57,798 nt of DNA from QYQD01 sp040755415 (GCA_040755415.1 JBFMAZ010000071.1:1-57798); one strand, 5' to 3'. Numbered from the stretch's first letter, positions 1 to 9,251 are shown. Notes: a model not told the origin generated them from the sequence alone. Made by a program: numbers and translations.

Positions 1-100
1 CCTACATTCCCCCTTTGAAAAAGGGGGATTAAGGGGGATTTTCGAGGCGCCGTTTTCTGGACGACTAGCTCTTTTCAAACAGCTAACGTGTTACAAACAA
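1..100 (+). repeat. C-rich palindromic intergenic repeat, copy 1 (cut by window edge)
   Basis: CCCCCTTT and AAAGGGGG form a hairpin, followed by a second AAGGGGGATTTT run and then a non-palindromic tail ending near TTTTCAAACAGCTAACGTG. The whole stretch matches the reverse complement of about 16754-16850 with few differences, so it is a dispersed repeat. Its left part probably lies outside the window. From 100 to 234 only short degenerate GGATTTCG-like runs are seen. Confidence 0.8.
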
Positions 101-234
101 TTATGTTTTTGGCATTTGGATATTTTGATTTCGGATTTGTTTCGGGTTTCGATATTAGGATTTCGGATTTATAGTTTTGCGGCTTTGTGTGATACTCTGG
201 ACTTTAGCAACATACAATTAAATGCGGGGATAAA

Positions 235-1299
235 ATGAGCGGGAAAATCAAGGTGCTGGTTGTCGATGACTCTGCCGTGGTGCGGCAGACGCTGAACGAG
301 ATATTAGACTCTGATCCGGATATTGAGGTAATCGCTACCGCGCAAGACCCTTATGTAGCGGCGGAGCGCCTGAAAAAGGCTGTGCCGGATGTTATTACTC
401 TGGATGTAGAGATGCCGCGTATGGACGGCATCACCTTCCTGCGCAAGCTTATGGCTCAGCATCCCATCCCCGTGGTTATCTGCTCGACTCTGACTACACA
501 GGGTGCCCGGACCACCCTCCAAGCCCTGGAATATGGCGCAGTGGAGATCATCGAGAAACCCAAGATGGGGACAAAGCAGTTTTTGGAGGAGTCCAGGATA
601 CGCATCTGCGACGCTGTTAAGGCGGCGGCTCAGGTCACATTACGTCCCAGAAAAATCAGAAAAGTTGAAGAAAAACTGACGGCGGATGTAATCATGGCCA
701 AACCAAAGACCAGGGCCATGGCCGAAACCACGGAGAAGGTAGTCCTGATCGGAGCTTCCACCGGCGGTACGGAGGCGTTAAGAGATTTCCTTGAGGCCCT
801 GCCGCACGATACCCCGGGTATAGTGATTGTCCAGCACATGCCTGAGAAATTTACCACCGCCTTTGCCGCGCGGCTGAACGGCCTTTGCCGGGTGGAGGTC
901 AAGGAGGCTGAAAATGGTGATGGAGTGGTGACCGGGCGGGCCTTAATTGCCCCAGGGAATAAACATACCTTGCTTAAGCGGAGTGGTGCCCGGTATTATG
1001 TGGAGATTAAAGACGGGCCTTTAGTCTCCCGCCACCGCCCGTCTGTGGATGTGCTCTTTCGCTCCGGGGCCCGTTATGCCGGGGCAAATGCCATCGGCGT
1101 TATCATGACCGGGATGGGTGATGATGGCGCCCAGGGGCTGCTGGAGATGAAAGGGACCGGGGCCTTTACGATTGCCCAGGACGAGGCCACCTGTGTGGTT
1201 TTCGGTATGCCAAAAGAGGCCATAAAGCGTGGCGCCGTGGATAAGATATTGCCGCTGGCTGCTATCCCAGGCGAGATTATCAAGATCTGTTCGGGATAA
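235..1299 (+). CDS. cheB: Chemotaxis response regulator protein-glutamate methylesterase CheB
   Basis: CheB demethylates (and deamidates) glutamyl residues of chemoreceptors when its receiver domain is phosphorylated by CheA. The 354 residues comprise a receiver domain at about 5-120 (acidic pair D11/D12, phospho-acceptor D57 in the LDVEMPRMDG motif), a linker, and a CheB methylesterase domain at about 168-350. The catalytic triad is visible as Ser in GASTGGT, His in QHMPEKF and Asp in TGMGDDG. Length is normal for the family. No cheA, cheR or receptor gene lies nearby, so it is an orphan here, and it could serve a non-flagellar chemosensory pathway. The ATG has only a weak GGGG-type ribosome site. 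Confidence 0.95.
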   Translation: MSGKIKVLVVDDSAVVRQTLNEILDSDPDIEVIATAQDPYVAAERLKKAVPDVITLDVEMPRMDGITFLRKLMAQHPIPVVICSTLTTQGARTTLQALEYGAVEIIEKPKMGTKQFLEESRIRICDAVKAAAQVTLRPRKIRKVEEKLTADVIMAKPKTRAMAETTEKVVLIGASTGGTEALRDFLEALPHDTPGIVIVQHMPEKFTTAFAARLNGLCRVEVKEAENGDGVVTGRALIAPGNKHTLLKRSGARYYVEIKDGPLVSRHRPSVDVLFRSGARYAGANAIGVIMTGMGDDGAQGLLEMKGTGAFTIAQDEATCVVFGMPKEAIKRGAVDKILPLAAIPGEIIKICSG

Positions 1300-1310
1300 A
1301 GGGCTTATGG

Positions 1311-1352
1311 TTCATAGCTCAAAGCTCAAAGCTCAAAGCTCATAGCTATAAG
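1311..1352 (+). repeat. Heptamer tandem repeat (CAAAGCT type)
   Basis: TCATAGCTCAAAGCTCAAAG and continuation: about five 7-bp units of AAAGCTC/ATAGCTC directly after cheB. It belongs to the set of 7-bp-periodic intergenic repeats found throughout the window. The remainder up to the ppsA ribosome site shows nothing recognisable. Confidence 0.75.
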
Positions 1353-1489
1353 CCATGTAGGGCGGGCTCAGTCCACCAAAACTACTGAACGCTGGATATC
1401 TGCGTTTTTTTGTTGTATCTTTTAGCCAATTCTTGCTACTATGCAATAAATCTGAGAAATTAGAACGCAATCAAGGAGGGGGCGTGTTC

Positions 1490-3949
1490 ATGGGTAAGAG
1501 CAAAAATCGGTTTGTGCTGTGGTTTGATGAGATAGGCATCAAGGATATTCCATTGGTCGGCGGCAAAAATGCATCTTTGGGTGAGATGTATCAAAAGCTG
1601 ACCGAGGAAGGTGTTAATGTCCCAGGCGGTTTTGCCATAACGGCCGATGCCTATAAATACCTGCTGGAGGCATCAGGCATCGATAAAGAGATACGTTATG
1701 TTTTGGAGGGATTGAATACCCGCAACATTAAAGACCTTATGCGCCGCGGAGAAAAGGTGCGCCATATAATACGTACGGCATCATTTCCGGATGATCTTGC
1801 AGATAGTATCGTCAATGCGTATGCACGGATGGAAAAAGGGTACGGAGCCAATGTGGACGTCGCGGTTCGCTCTTCGGCTACCGCCGAGGATTTGCCTGAC
1901 GCCTCGTTTGCCGGCCAGCAGGAGACCTATCTAAATATACGGGGGAAAGAACATCTTGTGGATGCCTGTAAAAGATGTTTTGCCAGTCTGTTTACGAACC
2001 GGGCCATCTCTTACAGACAGGATAAGGGGTTCGGTCATTTTGACGTTTATCTGTCGATTGCCGTCCAGAAGATGGTGCGGAGCGATTCGGCCTGTTCAGG
2101 GGTGGCCTTTTCTATTGATACCGAGTCCGGTTTTAAGGATGCGGTCTTTATTACCGGCGCCTGGGGCTTAGGGGAGAATGTGGTGCAGGGAGCCGTCAAT
2201 CCGGATGAATTTTATGTCTTTAAACCGACTCTGAAAAACGGCAAGATGCCCATAGTGGGTAAAAAACTGGGGACCAAAGAGCTAAAGATGGTTTATACCA
2301 GTAATCCTAAGAAACCCACGGTCAATAAGCCTACCCCCCTTAAGGAAAGGAACCAGTATGTCCTCTCGGATGAGGATCTGGTTACCCTGGCGCGTTGGGT
2401 CTGCGCCATCGAGGATCATTACAGCAAGGAGGCAGGCTATTTTAAGCCCATGGATATAGAGTGGGCCAAGGATGGGGATGGCAAGAAAGTCGGTACCGGG
2501 CAACTATATATTGTCCAGGCCAGACCGGAGACGGTACATTCCCAGAAAGACGTCAATTTTATCGAGACATACGTCTTAAAAGAGACGGGTAGGCTCCTTG
2601 TCTCCGGACAGGCGGTCGGCTCCAAGGTAGGCCAGGGCAAGGTAAATATTATCAAGAGTTCTAAAAACATCCTGGATTTCAAGCCGGGGCAGGTTCTGGT
2701 AACGGATATGACCGACCCGGATTGGGAGCCGATCATGAAGATTGCGGCGGCCATCGTCACCAACCGGGGCGGGCGGACATGCCATGCGGCCATTGTATCC
2801 CGGGAGTTGGGTATCCCGTGTGTTATCGGGACAGAAAAGGCAGACAGGGTCTTGAAGACCGGACAGTCTGTTACCGTGTCATGCTGTGAGGGAGAGACCG
2901 GCCATATATATGACAGCCTGCTTAAATACGAGGTAGAGCGCACGGACCTGAAGAAATTGCCCCAGACCCGTACCAAGATAATGATGAATGTAGGTATCCC
3001 GGAAAAGGCCTTCATCCAAGGCCAGATTCCGAATGACGGGGTCGGCCTGGCCCGGGAGGAGTTCATCATCAATTCTCATATCGGCATCCATCCTCTGGCG
3101 CTCATCCATTACAAGGAGCTTAAGGGAAAGGCGCGAAAAGATAAGAAGATAGCAAAGGTAGTAGAACAGATTGATCAGCGCACTCCTCATTACAAGGATA
3201 AAGTCCAATTTTTTATAGATACTCTGGCCCAGGGGATTGGGCGCATCGGCGCTGGTTTTTATCCAAACGATGTTATTGTACGTCTCTCCGATTTCAAGAC
3301 CAACGAATATGCTAATCTGATCGGTGGGTTTCTGTATGAGCCGGTCGAAAGCAACCCCATGATCGGCTGGCGCGGGGCCTCCCGCTACTACGATCCGGCC
3401 TTTGAACCGGCCTTTGCGCTGGAATGCAAGGCCCTGCTCAAGGTGAGGGAGGACATGGGCCTGACCAATGTCAAGGTCATGGTTCCATTCTGCCGGACGG
3501 TAGAAGAAGGGAAGAAAGTAATTGAGGTTATGAAGAAATATGGCCTGGTCCAGGGAAAGAAAGGGTTAGAAGTCTATGTGATGTGTGAAATACCCAGTAA
3601 CGTAGTATTGGCTGATGAGTTTTCCAGGGTGTTCGATGGCTTCTCCATCGGTTCTAATGACCTGACCCAGTTGACTATGGGGCTGGACCGGGATTCAGAG
3701 CTTATCGCCCATATTTCTGATGAACGTAATGAATCCGTCAAACGCTTAATTGCCCAGGTTATTAAGGTGGCGCGGGCCAATAAGAGGAAGATAGGCATCT
3801 GTGGGCAAGGGCCGAGCGATTTCCCAGATTTCGCTGAATTTCTTGTGGAATGCGGGATTGACTCTATGAGCCTAAACCCGGACACGGCGGTCAAGACCAG
3901 ATTACTCGTGGCAGAGAGGGAGAAGAAGCTGGGGATCAAGCCAGAGTAA
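1490..3949 (+). CDS. ppsA: Phosphoenolpyruvate synthase (pyruvate, water dikinase)
   Basis: Converts pyruvate, ATP and water to PEP, AMP and phosphate, the entry to gluconeogenesis; it fits with fbp and fba further along. From the ATG at 1490 (AAGGAGGGGG about 8 bases upstream) the protein has 819 residues; the frame is open 19 codons further upstream but without a ribosome site. The N-terminal ATP-grasp (PPDK_N) domain covers about 15-350, with the VRSSATAEDLPDASFAGQQ motif. The phosphohistidine swivel domain has H432 in GGRTCHAAI. The C-terminal TIM barrel ends with GSNDLTQLT and catalytic C771 in GICGQGPSD. Length and motifs are those of PEP synthase, not of pyruvate phosphate dikinase. 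Confidence 0.96.
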   Translation: MGKSKNRFVLWFDEIGIKDIPLVGGKNASLGEMYQKLTEEGVNVPGGFAITADAYKYLLEASGIDKEIRYVLEGLNTRNIKDLMRRGEKVRHIIRTASFPDDLADSIVNAYARMEKGYGANVDVAVRSSATAEDLPDASFAGQQETYLNIRGKEHLVDACKRCFASLFTNRAISYRQDKGFGHFDVYLSIAVQKMVRSDSACSGVAFSIDTESGFKDAVFITGAWGLGENVVQGAVNPDEFYVFKPTLKNGKMPIVGKKLGTKELKMVYTSNPKKPTVNKPTPLKERNQYVLSDEDLVTLARWVCAIEDHYSKEAGYFKPMDIEWAKDGDGKKVGTGQLYIVQARPETVHSQKDVNFIETYVLKETGRLLVSGQAVGSKVGQGKVNIIKSSKNILDFKPGQVLVTDMTDPDWEPIMKIAAAIVTNRGGRTCHAAIVSRELGIPCVIGTEKADRVLKTGQSVTVSCCEGETGHIYDSLLKYEVERTDLKKLPQTRTKIMMNVGIPEKAFIQGQIPNDGVGLAREEFIINSHIGIHPLALIHYKELKGKARKDKKIAKVVEQIDQRTPHYKDKVQFFIDTLAQGIGRIGAGFYPNDVIVRLSDFKTNEYANLIGGFLYEPVESNPMIGWRGASRYYDPAFEPAFALECKALLKVREDMGLTNVKVMVPFCRTVEEGKKVIEVMKKYGLVQGKKGLEVYVMCEIPSNVVLADEFSRVFDGFSIGSNDLTQLTMGLDRDSELIAHISDERNESVKRLIAQVIKVARANKRKIGICGQGPSDFPDFAEFLVECGIDSMSLNPDTAVKTRLLVAEREKKLGIKPE

Positions 3950-3958
3950 CGAGTGGTC

Positions 3959-4087
3959 ATCCGAAAATCTCCCCTCCCCTGGCGGGAGGGGATTAAGGGG
4001 AGGGGGAACAAACGAAATTGCTGTTTTTTCACCCCCACCCTGACCCTCCCCCTTTGACGGGGGAGGGAATATAGGGGTTTTCGGATG
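3959..4087. repeat. C-rich palindromic element with CATCCGAAAA ends
   Basis: CATCCGAAAA at 3959-3968 and TTTTCGGATG at 4078-4087 are perfect inverted ends. Inside are two hairpins, CCCCTCCC/GGGAGGGG and CCCTCCCCC/GGGGGAGGG. It sits between the convergent ppsA and ahcY genes and might also help end transcription, although no T-run follows either hairpin. Related ends occur near 40269, 40039 and 57641. Confidence 0.75.
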
Positions 4088-4102
4088 GAGACTAACTAAT
4101 TT

Positions 4103-5359
4103 TTACGTTCCCATTTCCCAGGAACTAAGGTATTTTTCCTGTTCTGCGGTCAGCTTATCGATATGTATCCCCATAGACTGGAGCTTCATTAAGGCGATCC
4201 GGCGGTCGATCTCTTCCGGAACCGGGTAAACCTCTTTTCTCATCTGACCATGCTGTCTTGCTATGTATTCGGCGCACAGGGCCTGGTTGGCAAAACTCAT
4301 GTCCATGACGCTTGATGGATGCCCTTCGGCCGCAGCCAGGTTAATGAGCCGTCCCTCCCCTAATACGTAAACCCGTTTGCCATTGACCAGTGTATATTCT
4401 TCTACATATTCCCGGATTATACGCCTTTTTTCAGTTATCTCCGCCAGGCCGTCGAGGTCCAGCTCGACGTTAAAGTGGCCGGAGTTGGAGACAATGGCTC
4501 CATCTTTCATCTTAAGAAAGTGTTCCTTGCGTATGACGTGGATATTACCAGTAAGCGTGCAATAAATATCTCCGATCCTGGCGGCCTCCTCCATGGGCAT
4601 GACGGCATAGCCGTCCATAACCGCTTCCAGCGCCTTCAGGGGATCAATTTCGGTAATGATAACCCGCGCCCCCATGCCCCGGGCCCGGTTAGCAACTCCC
4701 CGGCCGCACCAACCGTAACCACAGACCACAAAGGCACTTCCGGCCAGGAGACGATTGGTGGCCCTGATGATGCCGTCGATAGTGCTCTGACCGGTTCCGT
4801 AGCGATTATCAAAAAAGTGTTTGGTCTTGGCGTCATTTACGGCGATTATAGGATAACCGAGGACCTTATCCATGGCCATACTGCGGAGACGGATGACGCC
4901 GGTGGTTGTCTCTTCTGTGCCGGCCAGAATAGAGGGGATAAGGTCTTTTTTCTCTGAATGAAGCGTCGATACTAAATCAGCGCCGTCATCCATAGTTATC
5001 ATAGGCTTTATTTTCAATACGGAGCGGATGTGGCTGTAGTAGGTATCATGGTCTTCGCCTTTAATGGCAAAGACGGGGATGCCGCTATTCTTAACCAGGG
5101 ATGCGGCTACATCATCCTGTGTGCTGAGGGGGTTAGAAGCGCAGAGGGCTACATCCGCCCCCCCGGCCTTTAGTGTCTCCATCAGGGCCGCTGTTTCCGT
5201 GGTCACATGGAGACAAGCGGCAATACGCACGCCTTTGAGCGGCTTTTCCTTCTCAAAGCGGTCCCGGATAATATTGAGCACGGGCATACTCTGACCGGCC
5301 CATTCTATCCGGAGTTTCCCTTTATTAGCGAGTTTTTCGTCTTTAATGTGGTGTTTCAT
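4103..5359 (-). CDS. ahcY: S-adenosylhomocysteinase (SAH hydrolase)
   Basis: NAD-dependent cytoplasmic hydrolysis of S-adenosylhomocysteine to adenosine and homocysteine, relieving product inhibition of methyltransferases. The 418-residue protein is the shorter form that lacks the roughly 40-residue insertion of eukaryotic-type enzymes. Catalytic positions are visible: H51 in HVTTETA, D124/D125, E150 in GTEETTTG, K180 and D184 in NDAKTKHFFDN, and the Rossmann NAD motif GYGWCGRG at 214-221. The ATG is preceded by TAAGGAG. It lies downstream of metK on the same strand across 246 bases of repeats, so the two enzymes of the SAM cycle are neighbours and may be co-expressed. Confidence 0.96.
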   Translation of the reverse strand: MKHHIKDEKLANKGKLRIEWAGQSMPVLNIIRDRFEKEKPLKGVRIAACLHVTTETAALMETLKAGGADVALCASNPLSTQDDVAASLVKNSGIPVFAIKGEDHDTYYSHIRSVLKIKPMITMDDGADLVSTLHSEKKDLIPSILAGTEETTTGVIRLRSMAMDKVLGYPIIAVNDAKTKHFFDNRYGTGQSTIDGIIRATNRLLAGSAFVVCGYGWCGRGVANRARGMGARVIITEIDPLKALEAVMDGYAVMPMEEAARIGDIYCTLTGNIHVIRKEHFLKMKDGAIVSNSGHFNVELDLDGLAEITEKRRIIREYVEEYTLVNGKRVYVLGEGRLINLAAAEGHPSSVMDMSFANQALCAEYIARQHGQMRKEVYPVPEEIDRRIALMKLQSMGIHIDKLTAEQEKYLSSWEMGT

Positions 5360-5380
5360 GCTGACTCCTTACTAAAAGTT

Positions 5381-5570
5381 CCAAGTTAAAAGTTCAAAGT
5401 TCAAATGGATGTCAAAGCCCAAAGCTCAAGACGTCTAGTGTAGAAGTCATTAGTCAATAGTCATCTGTCAATGGTAAGAGGTGTGTATCTTTCTCCCAAA
5501 CTTAACCAATGACTAATGACCAGTGACCAGTGACGTTTTGAACTTTGGATTTTGTAATTTGAACTTAACT
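5381..5570 (+). repeat. Heptamer arrays and palindromic element, copy A
   Basis: The metK-ahcY gap. AAGTTCAAAGTTCAAATG runs flank an element in which GTCATTAGTCAATAGTCA on the left pairs with TGACTAATGACCAGTGAC on the right around a core ending in AACTTAACCAATGAC. About 130 bases, including CCAAAGCTCAAGACGTC, are shared with copy C near 10159-10296, and the core with copy B near 6852-6948. Confidence 0.75.
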
Positions 5571-5605
5571 CATCACTCAGTACTCATTACTCACCGCTTT
5601 TGTGA

Positions 5606-6772
5606 TTATAGCCCGGCCTTCTCCTTCAACAAATCCACCTTATCCAGCTTTTCCCATGTGAACTCCGGCTCCGGCCGGCCGAAGTGCCCGTAAGCCGCGG
5701 TTTTCTTGAATATGGGGCGTCTTAAGTCGAGATAGCTGATGACGTCGGCCGGCTTAAAGCTGAAATTCTCCGTAATGATCTTGACAATCCGGTCATTAGG
5801 GATGGCCTCTGTCCCATAGGTATTTACGTTGATGGAAAGCGGCCTGGCCACACCGATACTATAAGCCACCTGAACCTCGCATTCCCGCGCCAGACCGGCG
5901 GCTACCACATTCTTGGCCACATATCTGGCCATATAAGAGGGACTGCGATCCACCTTCGAGGGGTCTTTCCCGGAAAAGGCCCCGCCACCATGGTGTCCGC
6001 GGCCTCCATAGGTATCGACGATGATTTTTCGCCCGGTAACGCCGCAATCGGCCAGCGGCCCGCCCACGACGAAACGGCCGGTCGTATTGACCAGGTATTC
6101 TGTACCGCCGGTCATGAGATGCGCCGGGATAACCTTCTTGATAACTTCCTCAACAATGGCCTCTTTAATCTCTTTGTAGGACACTTCCGGAGTATGCTGG
6201 GCAGCAATAACCACGGTTGGTATGGATACCGGCTCCCCGTTGACATAATGGACCGTAACCTGGGTCTTGCCGTCCGGTCTCAAAAAGGTAAGGATTCCCT
6301 TCTTTCGCACCTCGGCCAGGCGCATGGCCAGCTTGTGGGCATACCAGATAGGCATAGGCATGAAATCCGGTGTCTCGTCAGAGGCATAGCCAAACATGAG
6401 ACCCTGATCGCCGGCTCCCATCTCATGGAACAGCCCGGTACCGTTTACCCCCTGCGCTATATCCGGGGACTGTTTATCGATACTGACCAGAACAGCACAG
6501 GTCTGCCAGTCAAAACCCATAGATGAGTCTGTATAGCCAATTTCCTTTATGGTGCCGCGGACAATTTGCGGCATATCTACATAGCAATCCGTGGTGATCT
6601 CGCCGGCTATCAGGGCCATGCCGGTAGTTACCAGTGTCTCACAGGCCACCCGGCCCATTTTATCCTTATCCAGTATGGCATCCAGGATGGCGTCGGAGAT
6701 CTGGTCGGCTATCTTGTCCGGGTGTCCCTCGGTAACCGATTCTGAGGTAAAAAGGCAATTTTTCATGAACAT
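5606..6772 (-). CDS. metK: S-adenosylmethionine synthetase (methionine adenosyltransferase)
   Basis: Makes SAM from methionine and ATP as a cytoplasmic tetramer. All 388 residues align with the family: GHPDK at 16-20 (catalytic His), the ATP motif GAGDQGLMFGYA, and the phosphate-binding loop GGGAFSGKDPSKVDRS. The first ATG is chosen because GAGGAGG lies 7 bases upstream; a second ATG two codons later would be too far. A promoter with TTGACA and TATATA lies directly upstream. No SAM-riboswitch-like structure was recognised in the leader. It pairs functionally with ahcY downstream. Confidence 0.97.
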   Translation of the reverse strand: MFMKNCLFTSESVTEGHPDKIADQISDAILDAILDKDKMGRVACETLVTTGMALIAGEITTDCYVDMPQIVRGTIKEIGYTDSSMGFDWQTCAVLVSIDKQSPDIAQGVNGTGLFHEMGAGDQGLMFGYASDETPDFMPMPIWYAHKLAMRLAEVRKKGILTFLRPDGKTQVTVHYVNGEPVSIPTVVIAAQHTPEVSYKEIKEAIVEEVIKKVIPAHLMTGGTEYLVNTTGRFVVGGPLADCGVTGRKIIVDTYGGRGHHGGGAFSGKDPSKVDRSPSYMARYVAKNVVAAGLARECEVQVAYSIGVARPLSINVNTYGTEAIPNDRIVKIITENFSFKPADVISYLDLRRPIFKKTAAYGHFGRPEPEFTWEKLDKVDLLKEKAGL

Positions 6773-6800
6773 AGGGTGTCCTCCTCTTGCAAACTTGCGG

Positions 6801-6830
6801 TATATAAACAGATGCCTCTATCCTTGTCAA
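6801..6830 (-). promoter_or_regulatory. Sigma-70 type promoter of metK
   Basis: On the minus strand a perfect TTGACA (6830-6825) is followed after 18 bases by TATATA (6806-6801), about 30 bases before the metK start. Spacing and sequence are near consensus. Confidence 0.6.
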
Positions 6831-6851
6831 GCTATTAAGGTCGAGTTTTCA

Positions 6852-6960
6852 TTTATAATGAATGTCATTAGTCAATGGTCATTGGTCATTGGTTAAGTGG
6901 AGGAATCGACACCTCCTACAAGTGACAAGTGACTAATGACCAGTGACGCTGCCTATAATA
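6852..6960 (-). repeat. Palindromic intergenic element, copy B
   Basis: On the minus strand it reads GTCACTTGTAGGAGG, then TGTCGATTCCTCC, then ACTTAACCAATGACC, with GTCATTG-type heptamers on both sides. The core is the same as in copies A (5445-5534) and C (10185-10296). The GGAGG/CCTCC pair forms a small inner hairpin. Confidence 0.75.
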
Positions 6961-6978
6961 TTGAAGAATCCTCTGGTG

Positions 6979-7632
6979 TTATTTAACGCGGGGTTCGTCC
7001 TGGGAAGTGAGGTCACTTGGGGTTGAGCCTGGGCTAACCATACCAACCGAAAGGATAAGCTTAAAGGCGTCTTCGATAGAGATATCCACATTAATAATAT
7101 CTTCTTCCGGTACCATAAGATAGAATCCAGAAGTAGGGTTTGGCGTTGTGGGTACAAAGACACCGATCATCTGAGTATGGGTATCTGCGGACAGTTTATC
7201 GCCGGCCTTTCCGGTGATAAAACCAAGACTATAAATACCCCGGCGGGGGTATTCAACCAATGCTACCTTCTTAAACTGGGTATCGCCCTTGACAAATATG
7301 GCCTCCGAGACCTGCCTCAGGGCGCCGTAGAGCACCCTGACCAGGGGGATTTTAGCTACGATCATTTCCCAGTAGCCCAGGGCCTTTTTGCCGATATAGT
7401 TACGGACCAGAAGCCCGGCAATCAGGGCTATAATTACGGTGTATATGATACCTAGGCCCGGGACATGGAAATGCAAGTAGTTATCAGGATTGAACTTATC
7501 CGGGAGGATGTCCACGATTGAGTCGATAAAATTTATCATCCCTATTGCGACATATATCGTCACGAAGATGGGAATGAGAACCAAAAGTCCGGTCAAAAAT
7601 AGGGTTTTTATCTTGCTTATGAATCGCTTCAC
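6979..7632 (-). CDS. DUF502 family integral membrane protein
   Basis: A 217-residue member of the DUF502 family, whose function is not established. Two hydrophobic helices (about 11-33 and 59-80) are followed by a soluble domain. The family-typical stretches KIPLVRVLYGALRQVSEAI and VALVEYPRRGIYSLGFITG are visible, and a late segment GVFVPTTPNPTSGFYLMVP is characteristic. Translation starts at a GTG five bases after the panD stop, so it probably belongs to a panC-panD-DUF502 transcript. The C-terminus ends in a charged tail. Confidence 0.88.
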   Translation of the reverse strand: MKRFISKIKTLFLTGLLVLIPIFVTIYVAIGMINFIDSIVDILPDKFNPDNYLHFHVPGLGIIYTVIIALIAGLLVRNYIGKKALGYWEMIVAKIPLVRVLYGALRQVSEAIFVKGDTQFKKVALVEYPRRGIYSLGFITGKAGDKLSADTHTQMIGVFVPTTPNPTSGFYLMVPEEDIINVDISIEDAFKLILSVGMVSPGSTPSDLTSQDEPRVK

Positions 7633-7637
7633 AGGGA

Positions 7638-7985
7638 TTAAACGATGCGGTTGTCTTTATCTACGTGACAAAGGTGCGGTCTGTGACCTGCCAATTCATC
7701 TTCGCTGTAAAAGGCGTAAGTGGCTACTATAAGCAGGTCGCCGACTACTCCTTTACGGGCCGCTGCACCGTTAAGACAGATAACGCCGGAATCAGGCAGA
7801 CCCTCAATAGCGTATGTCTCAAAACGTTCGCCGTTGTTTATATTGTAGACCCGTACCATTTCGAAGGGTAAGATGCCCGCAGCCTTCATAAGAGAGGCGT
7901 CTATGGTCAGGCTGCCTTCGTAATTCAGATTGGCCTCCGTCACCCTCAGGCGGTGCAGTTTTGATTTCAGCATAAGCCTTTGCAT
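7638..7985 (-). CDS. panD: Aspartate 1-decarboxylase proenzyme PanD
   Basis: Pyruvoyl enzyme that makes beta-alanine from L-aspartate for pantothenate synthesis. Starting at the ATG at 7985 (AGGAG ten bases upstream) the protein has 115 residues and begins MQRLMLKSKLHR as in known PanD proteins. A longer reading would overlap panC. The self-cleavage site G24-S25 (YEGSLTID), R54 and Y58 are all at their canonical positions. The gene follows panC by five bases, so beta-alanine supply and its ligation to pantoate are coupled. No panB is present in the window. Confidence 0.96.
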   Translation of the reverse strand: MQRLMLKSKLHRLRVTEANLNYEGSLTIDASLMKAAGILPFEMVRVYNINNGERFETYAIEGLPDSGVICLNGAAARKGVVGDLLIVATYAFYSEDELAGHRPHLCHVDKDNRIV

Positions 7986-7990
7986 CTTGT

Positions 7991-8842
7991 TTATTCTCCT
8001 GGCGATAAAAGACAATTGTCAATAAGACGTGTTTTTCCTACCCGGGCGGCTATGGCCAGCAAGGTCTTATCGTTGATTATGTGCCGTTCATCCAGTGTCT
8101 CTGGATGGCAAAGACTGATATAGTCTATCCTGATACTATCATGTGAAGACATCAGTTCCTTTATGGTCTTTTTTATCCGTTCAGGGCTCTTTTCCCCTTT
8201 ACGGACCAGGTCCTTGGCTATGGAAAGGGACTGGTGGAGACCGAGCGCCGCCTTTCTCTCCGCCGGGGATAAGTAGGTGTTGCGCGAGCTCATGGCCAGG
8301 CCGTCTTTTTCACGGACGATAGGCCGGCCTGTGACTTTGACCGCTATGTTTAAATCACCGGCCATGCGGCGGATGGCCAGCCATTGCTGGTAATCTTTCA
8401 GTCCGAATACGGCCTCATGGGGTTGTACGATATTAAAAAGTTTAGTTACCACCGTGGTCACCCCGCGAAAATGTCCCGGCCGGTTTTGGCCGCATAGCGA
8501 TTGGGTTACTTGTTCCACTTCCACATGTGTCTGGAACCCCGGCGGGTACATGTCCTGTGCAGATGGACAGAAGAGGACATCTACCCCGGCCCTTTCAGCC
8601 ATTACCCGGTCGCGTTTCAGGTCACGCGGATAGCGTTCAAGGTCCTCTGAAGGGCCGAACTGCAGCGGATTTACAAAGATGCTCACCACCAGGAGGTCGC
8701 ATCTCTTACGGGCATAGGTCATCAGGCTTATATGCCCGTCATGGAAGTACCCCATAGTAGGGACAAGGGCGATTCGTTTACCCTCGGCCCTCTTTTGCAG
8801 GGACAGGGATTGCATCCTGGCCACGGATTTAATTATCTTCAT
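7991..8842 (-). CDS. panC: Pantothenate synthetase (pantoate-beta-alanine ligase)
   Basis: Joins pantoate and beta-alanine with ATP to form pantothenate, via a pantoyl adenylate. The 283 residues have the nucleotidyltransferase HxGH motif (FHDGHISLM, about 32-40), the VSIFVNPLQFGPSEDLERYPR segment around residues 53-72, and the KMSKS-like GLAMSSRNTYLS loop. Length is normal. It heads the panC-panD pair on the minus strand; the region upstream is repeat-rich and no clear promoter stands out. Confidence 0.96.
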   Translation of the reverse strand: MKIIKSVARMQSLSLQKRAEGKRIALVPTMGYFHDGHISLMTYARKRCDLLVVSIFVNPLQFGPSEDLERYPRDLKRDRVMAERAGVDVLFCPSAQDMYPPGFQTHVEVEQVTQSLCGQNRPGHFRGVTTVVTKLFNIVQPHEAVFGLKDYQQWLAIRRMAGDLNIAVKVTGRPIVREKDGLAMSSRNTYLSPAERKAALGLHQSLSIAKDLVRKGEKSPERIKKTIKELMSSHDSIRIDYISLCHPETLDERHIINDKTLLAIAARVGKTRLIDNCLLSPGE

Positions 8843-9251
8843 AGTTCACAATATTAAATCGCTGCCTTGGTGCAGGCGCAATTTAACAACTGCCCTTTCT
8901 TTTTGTCAAGTTTTGTTAGTAAGCAACTATTTACCGCAGAGCACACAGCGCGGCATAGCCGCAACCAAAAACGCTCTGCGCAAATTTCAAATGACAAAAT
9001 TTCCGCCGGAGGCGCATCAAATCAATGACAAATGACAAAGTTCAAATGTCAAATGAAGCTCAAAGTTCAAATGACAAAACATACCCATGCGGATAAGTTT
9101 TGGGCATTTAGTCATTTGGATTTCATTTGAACTTCGGATTTTGACATTTGACATTCATTTGAAGAGGACGCCTGTCCTCCTGATGTCAGCCATCTTGATT
9201 TCAAATTTGAGATTTGAAATCTGAAATTTCTTTCTTGCTGATAGCAGAAAG
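8843..9251. repeat. 409-bp intergenic region made of nested heptamer-type repeats
   Basis: No gene found. From about 8990 to 9165 there are TCAAATGACAAAGTTCAAATG-like runs on the left and CATTTGGATTTCATTTGAAC-like runs on the right, forming long imperfect inverted arms around a loop near 9080-9110. A small hairpin GAGGAC-GCCT-GTCCTC lies at 9164-9179. Near 8935-8990 is a fragment of the ACCGCAGAG...CTCTGCG type also seen at 30920-30997. Confidence 0.7.

Noticed and set aside
6773..6978. SAM riboswitch upstream of metK
   Set aside because: No conserved riboswitch core was recognisable; the segment consists of a promoter and the palindromic repeat element.
8990..9165. CRISPR array suggested by repeated TCAAATGACAAA-like units
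   Set aside because: Units are about 7 bp without unique spacers, occur as inverted arms, and no cas genes are present.
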